Shown here in pieces: positions 17,182-26,289 of a stretch of 64,000 nt of DNA. The DNA is taken from the NCBI RefSeq assembly GCF_900129745.1, contig NZ_FQWS01000001.1:1178001-1242000 (forward strand), in the 5' to 3' direction. A program made the position numbers and the translations under genes. The first letter of the stretch is position 1, and each line of letters starts with the position of its first letter. This stretch comes from Winogradskyella jejuensis (GTDB lineage Bacteria > Bacteroidota > Bacteroidia > Flavobacteriales > Flavobacteriaceae). Below the pieces are notes generated by a model that was not told where the DNA came from, ran no database searches, and saw only the letters and a list, made by a program, of their open reading frames with translations.

Positions 17182-18093
17182 TTAAAATTTATAGCTTATA
17201 CCAAGCGTAGAATAGGTTTGTAAGTCGTTGTCTGCAGCTTCAAGAGTTGTTCCTTGAAAGTTAGCCGCTTCTTGACGGTTACTACGTAAACCAAATTCTG
17301 CACCAACACCTATGTTTTTAAATAGAGAATAACTAAAAGAGTTTATCCATGTCCAGTTAGATAAATCGCCGTCTTCGTAACTTTGAAACGCAGACAAATT
17401 ACTTCTAAACTGAATGTCACTGAATAATTTTCCAGTATAATCTGCAACGATTTTTGCACCTAATGACGATTGGAATATCGCATCGTTGTCCGCAAAAACA
17501 AAATTATAGTTAGCCGGATGAATAACCACTACCAAATTAGTAATTGGTGTCCATGTAAAACCAACACCGACATCTAAATAGCCTGGGTCATTAAAGTTAT
17601 TTAATATAGTCGTTCTGTATTCAGCAAGACCAGATACCGCCCATTTATCACTTAATTTTCTACCGTATAATGTGCTAATATTAAATACATCTGTAGCCTC
17701 ACGGAAACTATCGTCATCCGTAGAGTCATCTTTATCATCAAACTTAACCCAGCTAAGATTAGTGTTTAATGAATTTCTCCAGAAATATTTGTCTTCAATT
17801 TTATTAGCAAAAGCATTTAAGGTAAACCCTATTGTACCAGAAGAGTTATTAGGTGTGCCTTGTGCATACCAGTTATTAAATCCTGAGAAACTACCTCCAA
17901 TGGTTCCAAAAGCGCCTACACGCCAACCTGGTAAAGCGTCAATTTGCGCCTGAATTTCATTAGCTTCTGCTTGATATTTATCAGCCTCAGCTTGTTTTTC
18001 GGCTTTTTGTTTTTGCAATTCTTCTTTGGTCTGAGAGAAGCCTATGCCGACTGCACATACGAGTAATAGTGATAAAATAAATCTAGTTTTCAT
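17182..18093 (-). CDS. DUF3078 domain outer-membrane protein
   Basis: A 303-aa exported protein with signal peptide (to about GFSQ, residue 21), then a coiled-coil segment rich in Lys/Glu/Ala (22-53). The rest is alternating beta-strand sequence with aromatic girdles (GTIGGSFSGFNNWYAQG, FWRNSLNTNLSWVKF) ending in the C-terminal strand YSTLGISYKF, as in outer-membrane barrels. It matches DUF3078 proteins of Bacteroidota; the function is unknown. Confidence 0.85.
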   Translation of the reverse strand: MKTRFILSLLLVCAVGIGFSQTKEELQKQKAEKQAEADKYQAEANEIQAQIDALPGWRVGAFGTIGGSFSGFNNWYAQGTPNNSSGTIGFTLNAFANKIEDKYFWRNSLNTNLSWVKFDDKDDSTDDDSFREATDVFNISTLYGRKLSDKWAVSGLAEYRTTILNNFNDPGYLDVGVGFTWTPITNLVVVIHPANYNFVFADNDAIFQSSLGAKIVADYTGKLFSDIQFRSNLSAFQSYEDGDLSNWTWINSFSYSLFKNIGVGAEFGLRSNRQEAANFQGTTLEAADNDLQTYSTLGISYKF

Positions 18094-18198
18094 GTTTTGA
18101 GAGATTTAAAATTGAATTACAAAGATAGGGATTGTAGGAAATCTTCTTCGATTTTAATTTAAACTAATTTATTTCCGTTTAATGATTCAACTATTTTG

Positions 18199-18705
18199 TT
18201 ACTTTCTCTTGTAAAGAGGTACAGAGGAGCAGGCCTCACCAAACATAATAGATTTTGCAATTGGCTTTAGTTTCTGTGCTAATAAAACTAAGGCATTTGC
18301 AGGTACAGGTTTATTAGAGCAGCCTTTAATGATTACAGGTGCATTCTTATATTCTGAAAGGTCTAGTCCAGAAATAATATCAGTATAAAGAATAGATTCT
18401 AGTTGATTAAGGTTACCAATGACAGCAAGTTTAGCTATGTCTTGAAGCTGGATTGAAATTAGCATGTACGCCCAATCTGGGACAATAGCATCAGTTGAGC
18501 AATAAAGAGCAACATAGGCATCTTTGTATTGCGACCAATCGTGCTCATTTATGTAAGCTCTAAACTCTTTTTCTCGCAATACTAAGCCTTCCCAAAGCCA
18601 ATCTTTGATATCAAAAGACACACGTTTCCCTTCAGGATAGAAGTCTTCTAAATCAACAACTTTAAGTTTGCTGTTGGCAACCCTATTTACGATTTCGTCT
18701 GCCAT
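18199..18705 (-). CDS. DUF2480 family protein
   Basis: A 168-aa cytosolic protein starting MADEIVNRVANSKLKVVDLEDF, with the family segment DIKDWLWEGLVLREKEFR and conserved CSTDAIVPDWAYML. The function is unknown. It is the last gene of the SUF-mvaS run, and its ATG overlaps the mvaS stop by one base (TAATG), so it is translationally coupled. The conserved cysteines and linkage to SUF genes make an Fe-S connection conceivable, but this is only context. Confidence 0.85.
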   Translation of the reverse strand: MADEIVNRVANSKLKVVDLEDFYPEGKRVSFDIKDWLWEGLVLREKEFRAYINEHDWSQYKDAYVALYCSTDAIVPDWAYMLISIQLQDIAKLAVIGNLNQLESILYTDIISGLDLSEYKNAPVIIKGCSNKPVPANALVLLAQKLKPIAKSIMFGEACSSVPLYKRK

Positions 18706-20147
18706 TATTTATTGACTTTGTAACGTCTTAACCCGTAATTGGTATCTTCTTTTTCAACAAAATTTAAAGCAATCTTACTACCATCTAAAACAGGCTTATC
18801 GAGTTTAGAGGTATGAATTTTTTCGTAAGTATCTACGGTAATCGATGTCCGGTTTTCTAGATATTCAAAAAGCTTTATGTCTTTTAATTTTGAAGCCCAA
18901 TTTGGTTGAACTGTACCTTCAAAAACCTTAGACTTAGAACCACTTCCGTAACCAATAAAACCAATCGTTTTTCCATTGATGTCTTCAGAATTATTGAAGC
19001 TATCTGACAAATAACTTAAAAGTGACATAAAAATAGAAGCGGTGTACATGTTTCCAATTTCTGAAGACGCTAATTCACCTGCAGCTATATTTTGTGTTAT
19101 AAAATCACTATATAATTTTGATTTGTAAGCTGATTTTTGCCAAGTTTTAGCGTCTGTGTCTTCAGGTTTACCTACTTCTTCAATTAAAGTGTTGTATGTA
19201 TCAGAGCCTTTTATCCAATTGAGCCAATTATTAAAAATAATACGGCGTCCGTGGTAAGCGTATGGCAAATGAAACACAAACTGATTCCAAGTATTTACAA
19301 AATCTGTTTGCTTCTGATTATTGAAATGCTCTAGAGCTTCTGTAATTCTATCTTCATAGCAAGCATTAGAAAACTGCCCATCAAAAACAGGTTCTTCTTT
19401 AAACACTTCAACCACCTCATTGCTATCTGACCAGAATTCTGAATTTGTAGACTTTATAAAGGTGTCTATCGTTTCTTTAGAGGCATCGATTTTAAGCTCT
19501 TTTAAAACAGATTTAAGTAGTTCTGCTTTTTTATAAGTACGACGAGGTTTGAAGAAATCGCCTTCACTTTTTGAAGCCACACCCCAAGTATCATTTATTG
19601 ATAGAATAGATGGATTATGACTTACCAAAACGGCTACAGCTCCGGCACCTTGCGTATATTCTCCTGTTGAGTTAATATCGTATTTAGATAAATCTGATGC
19701 GATAACAACAGCCTTTCTTTTAGCATCTTGTTTTACCCAATCCAAACTGTTATGAAGCGCATCTACAGCTCCAACACAAGCAAAAGTCATGTCTAAAATA
19801 TCACAGTTTTTAAAACTGCGTTCACCAAAGGTTTTAGCTAATTCCTTTTCTACAATCTCAACAGCATAGGTCGCTGTAGGTTTTGAGCCATCAACAGCAC
19901 TTTCGGTACCTAAATACACGCGTCCAATGTCTTTTGGATTAATGTTATTCTGTGTAACTAAGTTGAGAAGGGCATTCGCGGCAAATGTTGCTGCATCTTC
20001 ACCAATATTTGGAACAGCCATTTTTTGCAGTCCAAGTCCGCGTTTTAATTTTTCGGCAGGAATACCTCTGGCTTCAGCCAAATTATCCATTGAAACGTAA
20101 AGTTGTGGTACATAAAAGGCTATAGCATCTATTCCTGTGGTATTCAT
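18705..20147 (-). CDS. mvaS: Hydroxymethylglutaryl-CoA synthase family protein
   Basis: Condenses acetyl-CoA and acetoacetyl-CoA to HMG-CoA in the mevalonate route used by Flavobacteriia for isoprenoids. The 480-aa protein has the thiolase-fold triad E82 (GTESAVDGSKP), C124 (MTFACVGAVDAL) and H293 (FHLPYAYHGRR). It is longer than Gram-positive MvaS (about 385 aa), with an insertion after residue 200, but this is seen in the Bacteroidota version. It follows sufT by 10 bases and overlaps the DUF2480 start. Confidence 0.88.
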   Translation of the reverse strand: MNTTGIDAIAFYVPQLYVSMDNLAEARGIPAEKLKRGLGLQKMAVPNIGEDAATFAANALLNLVTQNNINPKDIGRVYLGTESAVDGSKPTATYAVEIVEKELAKTFGERSFKNCDILDMTFACVGAVDALHNSLDWVKQDAKRKAVVIASDLSKYDINSTGEYTQGAGAVAVLVSHNPSILSINDTWGVASKSEGDFFKPRRTYKKAELLKSVLKELKIDASKETIDTFIKSTNSEFWSDSNEVVEVFKEEPVFDGQFSNACYEDRITEALEHFNNQKQTDFVNTWNQFVFHLPYAYHGRRIIFNNWLNWIKGSDTYNTLIEEVGKPEDTDAKTWQKSAYKSKLYSDFITQNIAAGELASSEIGNMYTASIFMSLLSYLSDSFNNSEDINGKTIGFIGYGSGSKSKVFEGTVQPNWASKLKDIKLFEYLENRTSITVDTYEKIHTSKLDKPVLDGSKIALNFVEKEDTNYGLRRYKVNK

Positions 20148-20157
20148 AATCGTGGAG

Positions 20158-20484
20158 TTATAACATTCCTAATTCTAGTTTGGCTTCTTCGCTCATTAAA
20201 TCTTGAGACCAAGGTGGGTCGAAGGTAATTTCAACCTCGGCATCTTTTACTTCGTTGATAGATTTTACCTTTTCTTCTACTTCAAGAGGTAATGTTTCTG
20301 CAACTGGGCAGTTTGGTGATGTTAATGTCATAAGTATTTTAACTTCGTAGTCCTCATTAACAAACACATCATAAATCAACCCTAGTTCGTAGATGTCTAC
20401 AGGAATTTCTGGGTCATATATGGTTTTTACAACCTTAACGATTTTATCGCCAAGTGCAGCTGTATCTATTGTGGTTTCGCTCAT
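20158..20484 (-). CDS. sufT: MIP18/SufT family Fe-S assembly protein
   Basis: A 108-aa DUF59 (MIP18) protein that helps mature Fe-S proteins. Family motifs TIYDPEIPVDIYELGLIYDV (24-43) and MTLTSPNCPVAETLP with the conserved Cys are present; the end VEITFDPPWSQDLMSEEAKLELG is typical. It is part of the SUF run, with sufE upstream across a gap filled by two palindromic repeats. Confidence 0.93.
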   Translation of the reverse strand: MSETTIDTAALGDKIVKVVKTIYDPEIPVDIYELGLIYDVFVNEDYEVKILMTLTSPNCPVAETLPLEVEEKVKSINEVKDAEVEITFDPPWSQDLMSEEAKLELGML

Positions 20485-20495
20485 CTCTTATTTCG

Positions 20496-20561
20496 GACAC
20501 TGAGGCACTCGAAGTGTCTTTGCATTAAGGTTAGAAGGTCATTTCGAGTGCCTCAATGACC
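20496..20561. repeat. Inverted pair of GAGGCACTCGA-loop palindromes
   Basis: The first hairpin is plus-strand GACACT-GAGGCACTCGA-AGTGTC (20496-20518). The second, on the minus strand, is GGTCATT-GAGGCACTCGA-AATGACC (20537-20561). The loops are identical and the stems differ completely while pairing perfectly. They fill the sufE-sufT intergenic space and could form a BIME-like mRNA structure protecting the upstream message. Confidence 0.75.
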
Positions 20562-20570
20562 AAGTATTTT

Positions 20571-20993
20571 TTAGTTTAATTGTGTTTGGTATGCAATGGC
20601 ATACATTTTTAACTGCTTTATCATACTTACCAAACCATTGGCTCTGGTAGGTGATAAGTGTTCTTTCAGCCCGATTTTATCAATAAAATCTGTATTCGCC
20701 TCTATGATGTCTTTTGGATGTTGATTAGAGAACGCTCTAATTAAGATGGCTATTATTCCTTTCGTGATAATAGCGTCACTGTCTGCGGTAAATTCCACCT
20801 TGTCGTCATTCATATGGGCATGAACCCACACCTTACTTTGGCAACCTTTAATAATATTATCATCCGTTTTGTGAGCTTCGTCAATTAATGGCAAGGTTTT
20901 ACCTAAATCTATCATGTATTGGTAACGCTCTTCCCAATCGTCAAACATAGAGAATTCGTCAATAATTTCGTTCTGTATTTCTTCAATCGTCAT
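20571..20993 (-). CDS. sufE: SufE family sulfur acceptor
   Basis: Accepts persulfide sulfur from the cysteine desulfurase SufS and passes it to the SufBCD scaffold. The 140-aa protein has the acceptor C51 in DNIIKGCQSKVWVHA, and the SufE fold segments FDDWEERYQYMIDLGK and GIIAILIRAFSNQ. It is part of the SUF run, with the desulfurase gene 0.6 kb upstream. Confidence 0.94.
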   Translation of the reverse strand: MTIEEIQNEIIDEFSMFDDWEERYQYMIDLGKTLPLIDEAHKTDDNIIKGCQSKVWVHAHMNDDKVEFTADSDAIITKGIIAILIRAFSNQHPKDIIEANTDFIDKIGLKEHLSPTRANGLVSMIKQLKMYAIAYQTQLN

Positions 20994-21017
20994 AGTAAAT
21001 TCTTTGAGACAAAATTA

Positions 21018-21536
21018 CTACTGTTTTTTAACTTTCTCTGCTATTGCTAACACTTTATTAACGAGTTTTTCTATCTCTTTAGGTGGAAATCCATCATCAA
21101 AACTCGGTGTCATATAAACAACATCACCTTGTTTAATGGATAATGTCGCATGGGCAGCTCCGTCGTACAACCTTTTGTCAGTCGGTGCTTTTAGAGTTTG
21201 AAAGGTTTTTCTTTCAATACTATTCAGTAACTGCTCTATTTCCTCCCAATCGCTTTTATCGCATTTATATTCTTGCATGTTTTGTAAGCCACGGTCATTT
21301 GATAATTTAATTTTTGCTTCTGATATATATGCATACTTCGCAAAACCTCTAGAGCGTGCTTCGTATATTACAGCAACATCATAATTTTGACCAATTGCTT
21401 TTTGTTTATCTGTCATCATTTGTTTTTGGGCTATTGGTTCTGCGTCAGATGCTTTAGAATTTGTTGCGGCTTGTTTTTGCGAATTACATGAGCCTGTTAA
21501 AAAGACTAACGTCACTAAACTGAATAAAAATTTCAT
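21018..21536 (-). CDS. Lipoprotein of unknown function in the SUF operon
   Basis: A 172-aa lipoprotein (lipobox LTGSC, C17) with a Gln/Ala/Lys-rich linker and a compact C-terminal domain (about 50-172). No family is recognised. The domain contains YDVAVIYEARSRGFAKYAYIS and HATLSIKQGDVVYMTPSFDDG. It lies co-directionally between sufS and sufE with short gaps, so it is likely co-transcribed with the Fe-S assembly genes. Confidence 0.7.
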   Translation of the reverse strand: MKFLFSLVTLVFLTGSCNSQKQAATNSKASDAEPIAQKQMMTDKQKAIGQNYDVAVIYEARSRGFAKYAYISEAKIKLSNDRGLQNMQEYKCDKSDWEEIEQLLNSIERKTFQTLKAPTDKRLYDGAAHATLSIKQGDVVYMTPSFDDGFPPKEIEKLVNKVLAIAEKVKKQ

Positions 21537-21580
21537 AATCTTGGTGTTTAAAGATGTAAGTTACACTTTTGATGCCAAAC

Positions 21581-22831
21581 TTATGACAACATCATCACCG
21601 CTTTTTTCAATCCAGCAATAAAAGTGTCTATTTCTTCTTTTGTATTGTAAAACATGAATGAAGCACGAACAGTACCGGGAATTTTATAAAAATCCATTAT
21701 AGGTTGTGCGCAATGATGACCAGTACGCACAGCTATTCCCATTTTATCTAGAATGGTTCCGATATCATACGGGTGAATATTACCGACGTTAAAGGAAATT
21801 ACAGAAGTCTTGTTTTTTGCTCCCGAAGCTTCGGGACCGTAAATTTTTAAATCTTCTATTTGAAGCATTTGCGCCGTGGCATATTCTAAAAGCTCATTTT
21901 CGTAAGCAGCGATAGCTTCAAATCCTATGGCATTCATATAATCTAAAGCTGCTCCAAAAGCAATACCGCCGCAAACATTTGGTGTTCCTGCTTCAAACTT
22001 ATGCGGTAAATCTGCATACGTTGTTTTTTCGAAAGACACTTCAGAAATCATTTCGCCACCACCTTGATATGGTGGTAATTTTTTTAGCCATTCTTCCTTA
22101 CCATAAAGCATACCAACACCTGTTGGGCCACATATTTTGTGAGCAGAACAGACATAGAAATCTACATCTAGGGCTTGCACATCTGGTTTAAGGTGAGGAC
22201 AAGATTGTGCACCATCAACTAGAACCGCTGCACCAACAGCATGGGCTTTTTCTATTATGGTTTCAATAGGGTTTATAGTTCCTAAAGCATTAGATATGTG
22301 GTTAACAAATACTAGTTTGGTGTTTGCATTTAATAGTGTATCGTATTCACTTAAAATCAATTCCCCATTAGTATTCATAGGAATGACTTTAAGCGTTGTA
22401 CCTGTGCGTTCGCATAACATTTGCCAAGGAACAATATTGCTATGGTGTTCTAGTGCCGAAACAATGATTTCATCATCTTTTTTTAATAAAGACGAAAATC
22501 CGTTGGCAACAAGATTAATCCCATGTGTCGTACCAGATGTATAAATTATCTCATGGCTGTGTTTTGCATTAAAATGCTTTTGAATTTTCATACGCGCCTG
22601 CTCATAAGCGTCCGTAGCCTCTTGGCTCAACGCATGAACACCACGATGAATATTAGCGTTGTAATTACTGTAATAATCCACGATGACATCAATGACCTGT
22701 ATAGGCGTTTGAGAAGTTGCCGCATTATCAAAATATATAAGTGGTTTCCCGTTGACCTTACGATTAAGTATAGGGAAGTCTTTTCTTATAGTTTCTGCAT
22801 CTAGGGCAATATGTTCTTGTGCTTGGCTCAT
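21581..22831 (-). CDS. sufS: Cysteine desulfurase SufS
   Basis: A PLP enzyme that removes sulfur from cysteine as a persulfide. The 416-aa protein carries the PLP lysine K232 in VCSAHKICGPTGVG and the catalytic C374 in VRTGHHCAQPIMDF, the short type-II loop characteristic of SufS rather than IscS. It abuts sufD directly, since the sufD TAA comes immediately before the sufS ATG. Confidence 0.97.
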   Translation of the reverse strand: MSQAQEHIALDAETIRKDFPILNRKVNGKPLIYFDNAATSQTPIQVIDVIVDYYSNYNANIHRGVHALSQEATDAYEQARMKIQKHFNAKHSHEIIYTSGTTHGINLVANGFSSLLKKDDEIIVSALEHHSNIVPWQMLCERTGTTLKVIPMNTNGELILSEYDTLLNANTKLVFVNHISNALGTINPIETIIEKAHAVGAAVLVDGAQSCPHLKPDVQALDVDFYVCSAHKICGPTGVGMLYGKEEWLKKLPPYQGGGEMISEVSFEKTTYADLPHKFEAGTPNVCGGIAFGAALDYMNAIGFEAIAAYENELLEYATAQMLQIEDLKIYGPEASGAKNKTSVISFNVGNIHPYDIGTILDKMGIAVRTGHHCAQPIMDFYKIPGTVRASFMFYNTKEEIDTFIAGLKKAVMMLS

Positions 22832-24145
22832 TTACAAATCAAACCCAATATTAACACCTAGTTTTTGAGCAATTAGCTTAGTAATTCTACTCTTAATTTC
22901 TGGTATAGCTACAGAATCTAAAACGTTATTACTGAAGGCGTACATGAGTAACCCACGCGCTTCTTTTTCAGGGATTCCTCTTGAGCGTAAGTAAAACATG
23001 GCACTTTCGTCGAGCTGACCAATTGTACAACCGTGAGAACACTTAACATCATCTGCAAAAATTTCAAGCTGAGGTTTCGTGTTTATAGTCGCTTTATCAC
23101 TGACTAAAATGTTGTTATTGGCTTGGAATGCGTTTGTTTTTTGCGCTTCTTTTTCTACTACGACTTTACCATTAAACACGCCTGTAGAATTCGCATCGAA
23201 GATACCTTTGTAATCTTGGTGAGATTCGCAATTTGGTTCAATATGATGTACTAGTGTATTGTGGTCCACGTGCTGTTTATCGCCAATTATTGTGATACCC
23301 TTCATGGTTGAGTCGATACGCTCACCATTTTGATAAAAATTAAGGTTGTTACGCGTTAATTTTCCACCAAAAGAAAAAGTGTGTACTTTGGCAATACTCT
23401 CTTGCTTTTGGTTAATAAATGTATTGTCTATTAACGATGCAGACTGTTTGTCATTCTGAATTTTATAGTAATCGACAATAGCACGCTTATTCGCAAAAAT
23501 CTCTGTAACAGAATTGGTTAATGTTGGATTGTCTGTTAGACTCTGGTGGCGTTCTATAATTTGCACATGCGAATTTTCTCCTACAACAATCAAATTTCTT
23601 GGCTGAAGCATTAAAGCCGCTTCGTTTCCTGTTGAAAAATGAATGATTTGTATAGGTTTCTCAACAACTTTATTCTTAGGAATATGAATATAAGCGCCTT
23701 CAGCTGAGAATGCTGTATTTAAAGAGGATAAGCTGTCTTTTGTTGCTATTTTATTGAAGTAGTTGTCAATAATTAGTTTGTATTTAGGCTTGTTTAATGC
23801 TGCAGACATTAGACAAACATCAATACCATCATGAGTTGTTGCAGATAGGTGAGACGAATACTTTCCGTCTATAAATATGATTTTGTAAGAATCGATATCG
23901 TGGATAAAGTATTGCTTTACATCTTTATAATCTAAAGCACCTGTTTCTTTAGGAAATACGCTAAAATCGTTTTTTAAAACCGAATTCAGTGAAGTGTATT
24001 TCCACGCTTCTTGTTTTTTGGTTGGGAAACCTTCAGCCTCAAAATTCTTTATGGCATCAACTCGTATGTCATGAACAGGCGAATCTATATCGATGGTATT
24101 TTCGAAGGCCATGAAAGAGGATACTAATTTTTCTTTTAACTCCAT
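22832..24145 (-). CDS. sufD: Fe-S cluster assembly protein SufD
   Basis: A 437-aa scaffold subunit that pairs with SufB. The core beta-helix domain is recognisable by HIEPNCESHQDYKGIFDANS, VFNGKVVVEKEAQKTNAFQ and KPQLEIFADDVKCSHGCTIG, ending FLRSRGIPEKEARGLLMYAF. A segment of 51 bases separates it from sufC upstream. It acts in the SufBC2D complex that builds Fe-S clusters. Confidence 0.96.
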   Translation of the reverse strand: MELKEKLVSSFMAFENTIDIDSPVHDIRVDAIKNFEAEGFPTKKQEAWKYTSLNSVLKNDFSVFPKETGALDYKDVKQYFIHDIDSYKIIFIDGKYSSHLSATTHDGIDVCLMSAALNKPKYKLIIDNYFNKIATKDSLSSLNTAFSAEGAYIHIPKNKVVEKPIQIIHFSTGNEAALMLQPRNLIVVGENSHVQIIERHQSLTDNPTLTNSVTEIFANKRAIVDYYKIQNDKQSASLIDNTFINQKQESIAKVHTFSFGGKLTRNNLNFYQNGERIDSTMKGITIIGDKQHVDHNTLVHHIEPNCESHQDYKGIFDANSTGVFNGKVVVEKEAQKTNAFQANNNILVSDKATINTKPQLEIFADDVKCSHGCTIGQLDESAMFYLRSRGIPEKEARGLLMYAFSNNVLDSVAIPEIKSRITKLIAQKLGVNIGFDL

Positions 24146-24196
24146 TTTTTTCAGTATTTAGCATTCAGTATTTCTACTGCTTACCAGTTACTGGCA

Positions 24197-24949
24197 CTAT
24201 GCGCCAATTTCTTCTTTAATCCAATCGTAACCTTTAGCTTCTAATTCGTGAGCTAATTCTTTAGTTCCTGACTTTACAATACGTCCATTGTATAAAACGT
24301 GTACATAGTCTGGCACGATGTAATCTAACAAACGCTGATAGTGTGTAATTACAATAGTAGCATTGTCTTTTGATTTTAATTTATTAACGCCATTAGCTAC
24401 AATACGCAACGCATCAATATCTAAACCAGAATCTGTTTCATCTAGGATTGCTAATTTTGGTTCTAGCATGGCCATTTGAAAAATCTCGTTACGTTTCTTC
24501 TCTCCACCAGAAAATCCTTCGTTAAGCGAGCGCGATAAAAACTTACGGTCTATCTCTAAAAGTTCAGACTTTTCACGGATAAGCTTTAACATCTCGTTAG
24601 CAGGCATGTCTTCCAAGCCTTTAGCTTTACGAGTTTCGTTTATGGCCGTTTTCATGAAGTTAGTTACCGTAACTCCTGGAATCTCTACAGGATACTGAAA
24701 TGATAAAAACACGCCCTTATGAGCACGCTCTTCGGCACTTAACTCTTCTATGTCTTCACCGTTTAAAATAATTTCACCTTCTTCTACCTCATATTCTTCT
24801 TTACCAGCAATTACAGAAGCAAGTGTGCTTTTTCCCGACCCATTAGGCCCCATAATCGCATGAACTTCACCTGGCTTTACTTCAAGGTTGATACCCTTAA
24901 GAATGGCTTTATCTTCTACACTGGCGTGTAAGTTATTTATCTTTAACAT
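24197..24949 (-). CDS. sufC: Fe-S cluster assembly ATPase SufC
   Basis: A 250-aa ABC-type ATPase of the SufBC2D scaffold. Walker A is GPNGSGKST (34-42), the ABC signature is [15 protein letters not shown] (about 141-155), and Walker B with catalytic Glu is [13 protein letters not shown] (about 165-177). The H-loop is ITHYQR. It is not a transporter: no membrane partner exists. Four bases separate it from the lipoprotein gene upstream. Confidence 0.97.
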   Translation of the reverse strand: MLKINNLHASVEDKAILKGINLEVKPGEVHAIMGPNGSGKSTLASVIAGKEEYEVEEGEIILNGEDIEELSAEERAHKGVFLSFQYPVEIPGVTVTNFMKTAINETRKAKGLEDMPANEMLKLIREKSELLEIDRKFLSRSLNEGFSGGEKKRNEIFQMAMLEPKLAILDETDSGLDIDALRIVANGVNKLKSKDNATIVITHYQRLLDYIVPDYVHVLYNGRIVKSGTKELAHELEAKGYDWIKEEIGA

Positions 24950-24953
24950 GGTA

Positions 24954-25370
24954 TTAGTTTTCTGTTTTTATAACGTCGTTTTGCTCTGGATTAGGTGCTT
25001 CGACCTTAATCGTTTCTTTAATTTCTAGTCTAAATGGCCAACCTTCTTCACCTTCAGGTTTCGCAAAGCGTTTTGCTCTTACGGTGACAGGTACCATATC
25101 TGTAGACTCTTTTTTGTAAGCTTTTACTTTTTCATTTAAAGCTTTCATATTGTCGTCTATAACAACACCGTAAATGCTATTTGCTGTTTGAATTACAGCT
25201 GCATTTTGGTTTTCGTCGTAGATAAAATCTCCTTTAAGCGTAATTAAACCGTCATTTTGGTCGTAAGACTTTGAAGCAGTTTGTTCCTCTATTTCAGAGT
25301 TAGTTTTAGCGTCGTTTTTGCATGAAACAAAAAGACCTATATAAAATATTAAGGCGAATACTTTTTTCAT
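24954..25370 (-). CDS. Lipoprotein of unknown function between the lactonase-like gene and sufC
   Basis: A 138-aa lipoprotein (signal IGLFVSC, C17) with an acidic linker and a small beta-rich domain that has the look of an OB-like fold ([37 protein letters not shown]). I do not recognise the family. Its ATG lies 1 base after the stop of the upstream lactonase-like gene and its stop 4 bases before sufC, so it is surely in the same mRNA. Confidence 0.7.
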   Translation of the reverse strand: MKKVFALIFYIGLFVSCKNDAKTNSEIEEQTASKSYDQNDGLITLKGDFIYDENQNAAVIQTANSIYGVVIDDNMKALNEKVKAYKKESTDMVPVTVRAKRFAKPEGEEGWPFRLEIKETIKVEAPNPEQNDVIKTEN

Positions 25371-25371
25371 A

Positions 25372-26277
25372 TTAGTCTAAGTACTTTGGGTATTTTGGTA
25401 ATCTATTAAAATCGTCTGTACTATGCTGAATGTATACATCGGCATTGTTCTCTTTGGCGAAATTTTCAAAAGCCTCCATGCTTTTCAAAGTCATATCTAC
25501 ATCGTAGTTAAAGCTTGGAACACCTTTACTATCTCTATTTTCTTGGAAGTGATATAAGTCACCAGTTAGAAGAATATTTCCTGCATTTTCTAGTTTCAAA
25601 AATAAAACTTGATGTCCTGGGGTGTGTCCTGGCATAGATTTAATGACTACTGTGCCGTCTCCAAACACGTCAAAATCGCCTTTAAGTTTTTCCACTTTTG
25701 TTAAAGCAGCAATAGCCTTATAGTTATCTCCTTTCTTCTGTTCTTCGCTTGTGATAAAGTCGTACTCAGTTTCTTGCACTAACCAAATGGCGTCTGCAAA
25801 TTTTGAAGCGGACCCCGTATGATCAAAATGTGTATGAGACACTGCTATAAAATCGAAATCTCTGGGAGTTAGGTTTAATTGCGCTAATTGAGAAACTACA
25901 GAATCTTTTCTAGAAACTGTAAATGCACCATCTGGTGTTGTAAATGGTTCTTGCCCTACTAAACCTTCACCCAAACCAGCGTCCCAAAGCAAGCGTCCTT
26001 TCGGATGCTCAATAATATAAAACGCATCTGCAAAGGTTTTGGTTTGCCCAGTATACGTGGTATCTTGGGAGAATAGCTCAAGCATATTTACTTTTACAGT
26101 TCCGCCATCTAAGGCGTATAGTTTCACCTTTGATTTAGTGTCAGCTTCGGTTTCAATTTCATTATTAGCTTCAGCTTCTTCTTTAGCTTGGTTATAGCCA
26201 TCTTTGTATCCTTCTTTAAAGTCTTTACAAGCCGAAAGTAATACTGCAAGCGATAATATAGTTAATACTCTTTTCAT
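25372..26277 (-). CDS. Metallo-beta-lactamase-fold lipoprotein, N-acyl homoserine lactonase-like
   Basis: A 301-aa exported lipoprotein (LLSAC, C17). The metallo-hydrolase motif H148-T-H150-F-D152-H153 is complete, followed by H218/H222 (PGHTPGHQ), bridging D240 (LLTGDLYHF) and a final His in VYIQHSTDDF. Spacing and the LWDAGLG segment fit the AiiA/AttM quorum-quenching lactonase group. As a lipoprotein it would act in the periplasm or at the outer membrane. Substrate is not certain: other lactones or phosphoesters are possible. It lies between sufB and sufC, an odd location for a quorum-quenching gene. Confidence 0.8.
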   Translation of the reverse strand: MKRVLTILSLAVLLSACKDFKEGYKDGYNQAKEEAEANNEIETEADTKSKVKLYALDGGTVKVNMLELFSQDTTYTGQTKTFADAFYIIEHPKGRLLWDAGLGEGLVGQEPFTTPDGAFTVSRKDSVVSQLAQLNLTPRDFDFIAVSHTHFDHTGSASKFADAIWLVQETEYDFITSEEQKKGDNYKAIAALTKVEKLKGDFDVFGDGTVVIKSMPGHTPGHQVLFLKLENAGNILLTGDLYHFQENRDSKGVPSFNYDVDMTLKSMEAFENFAKENNADVYIQHSTDDFNRLPKYPKYLD

Positions 26278-26289
26278 GGTTAGTTGTTG

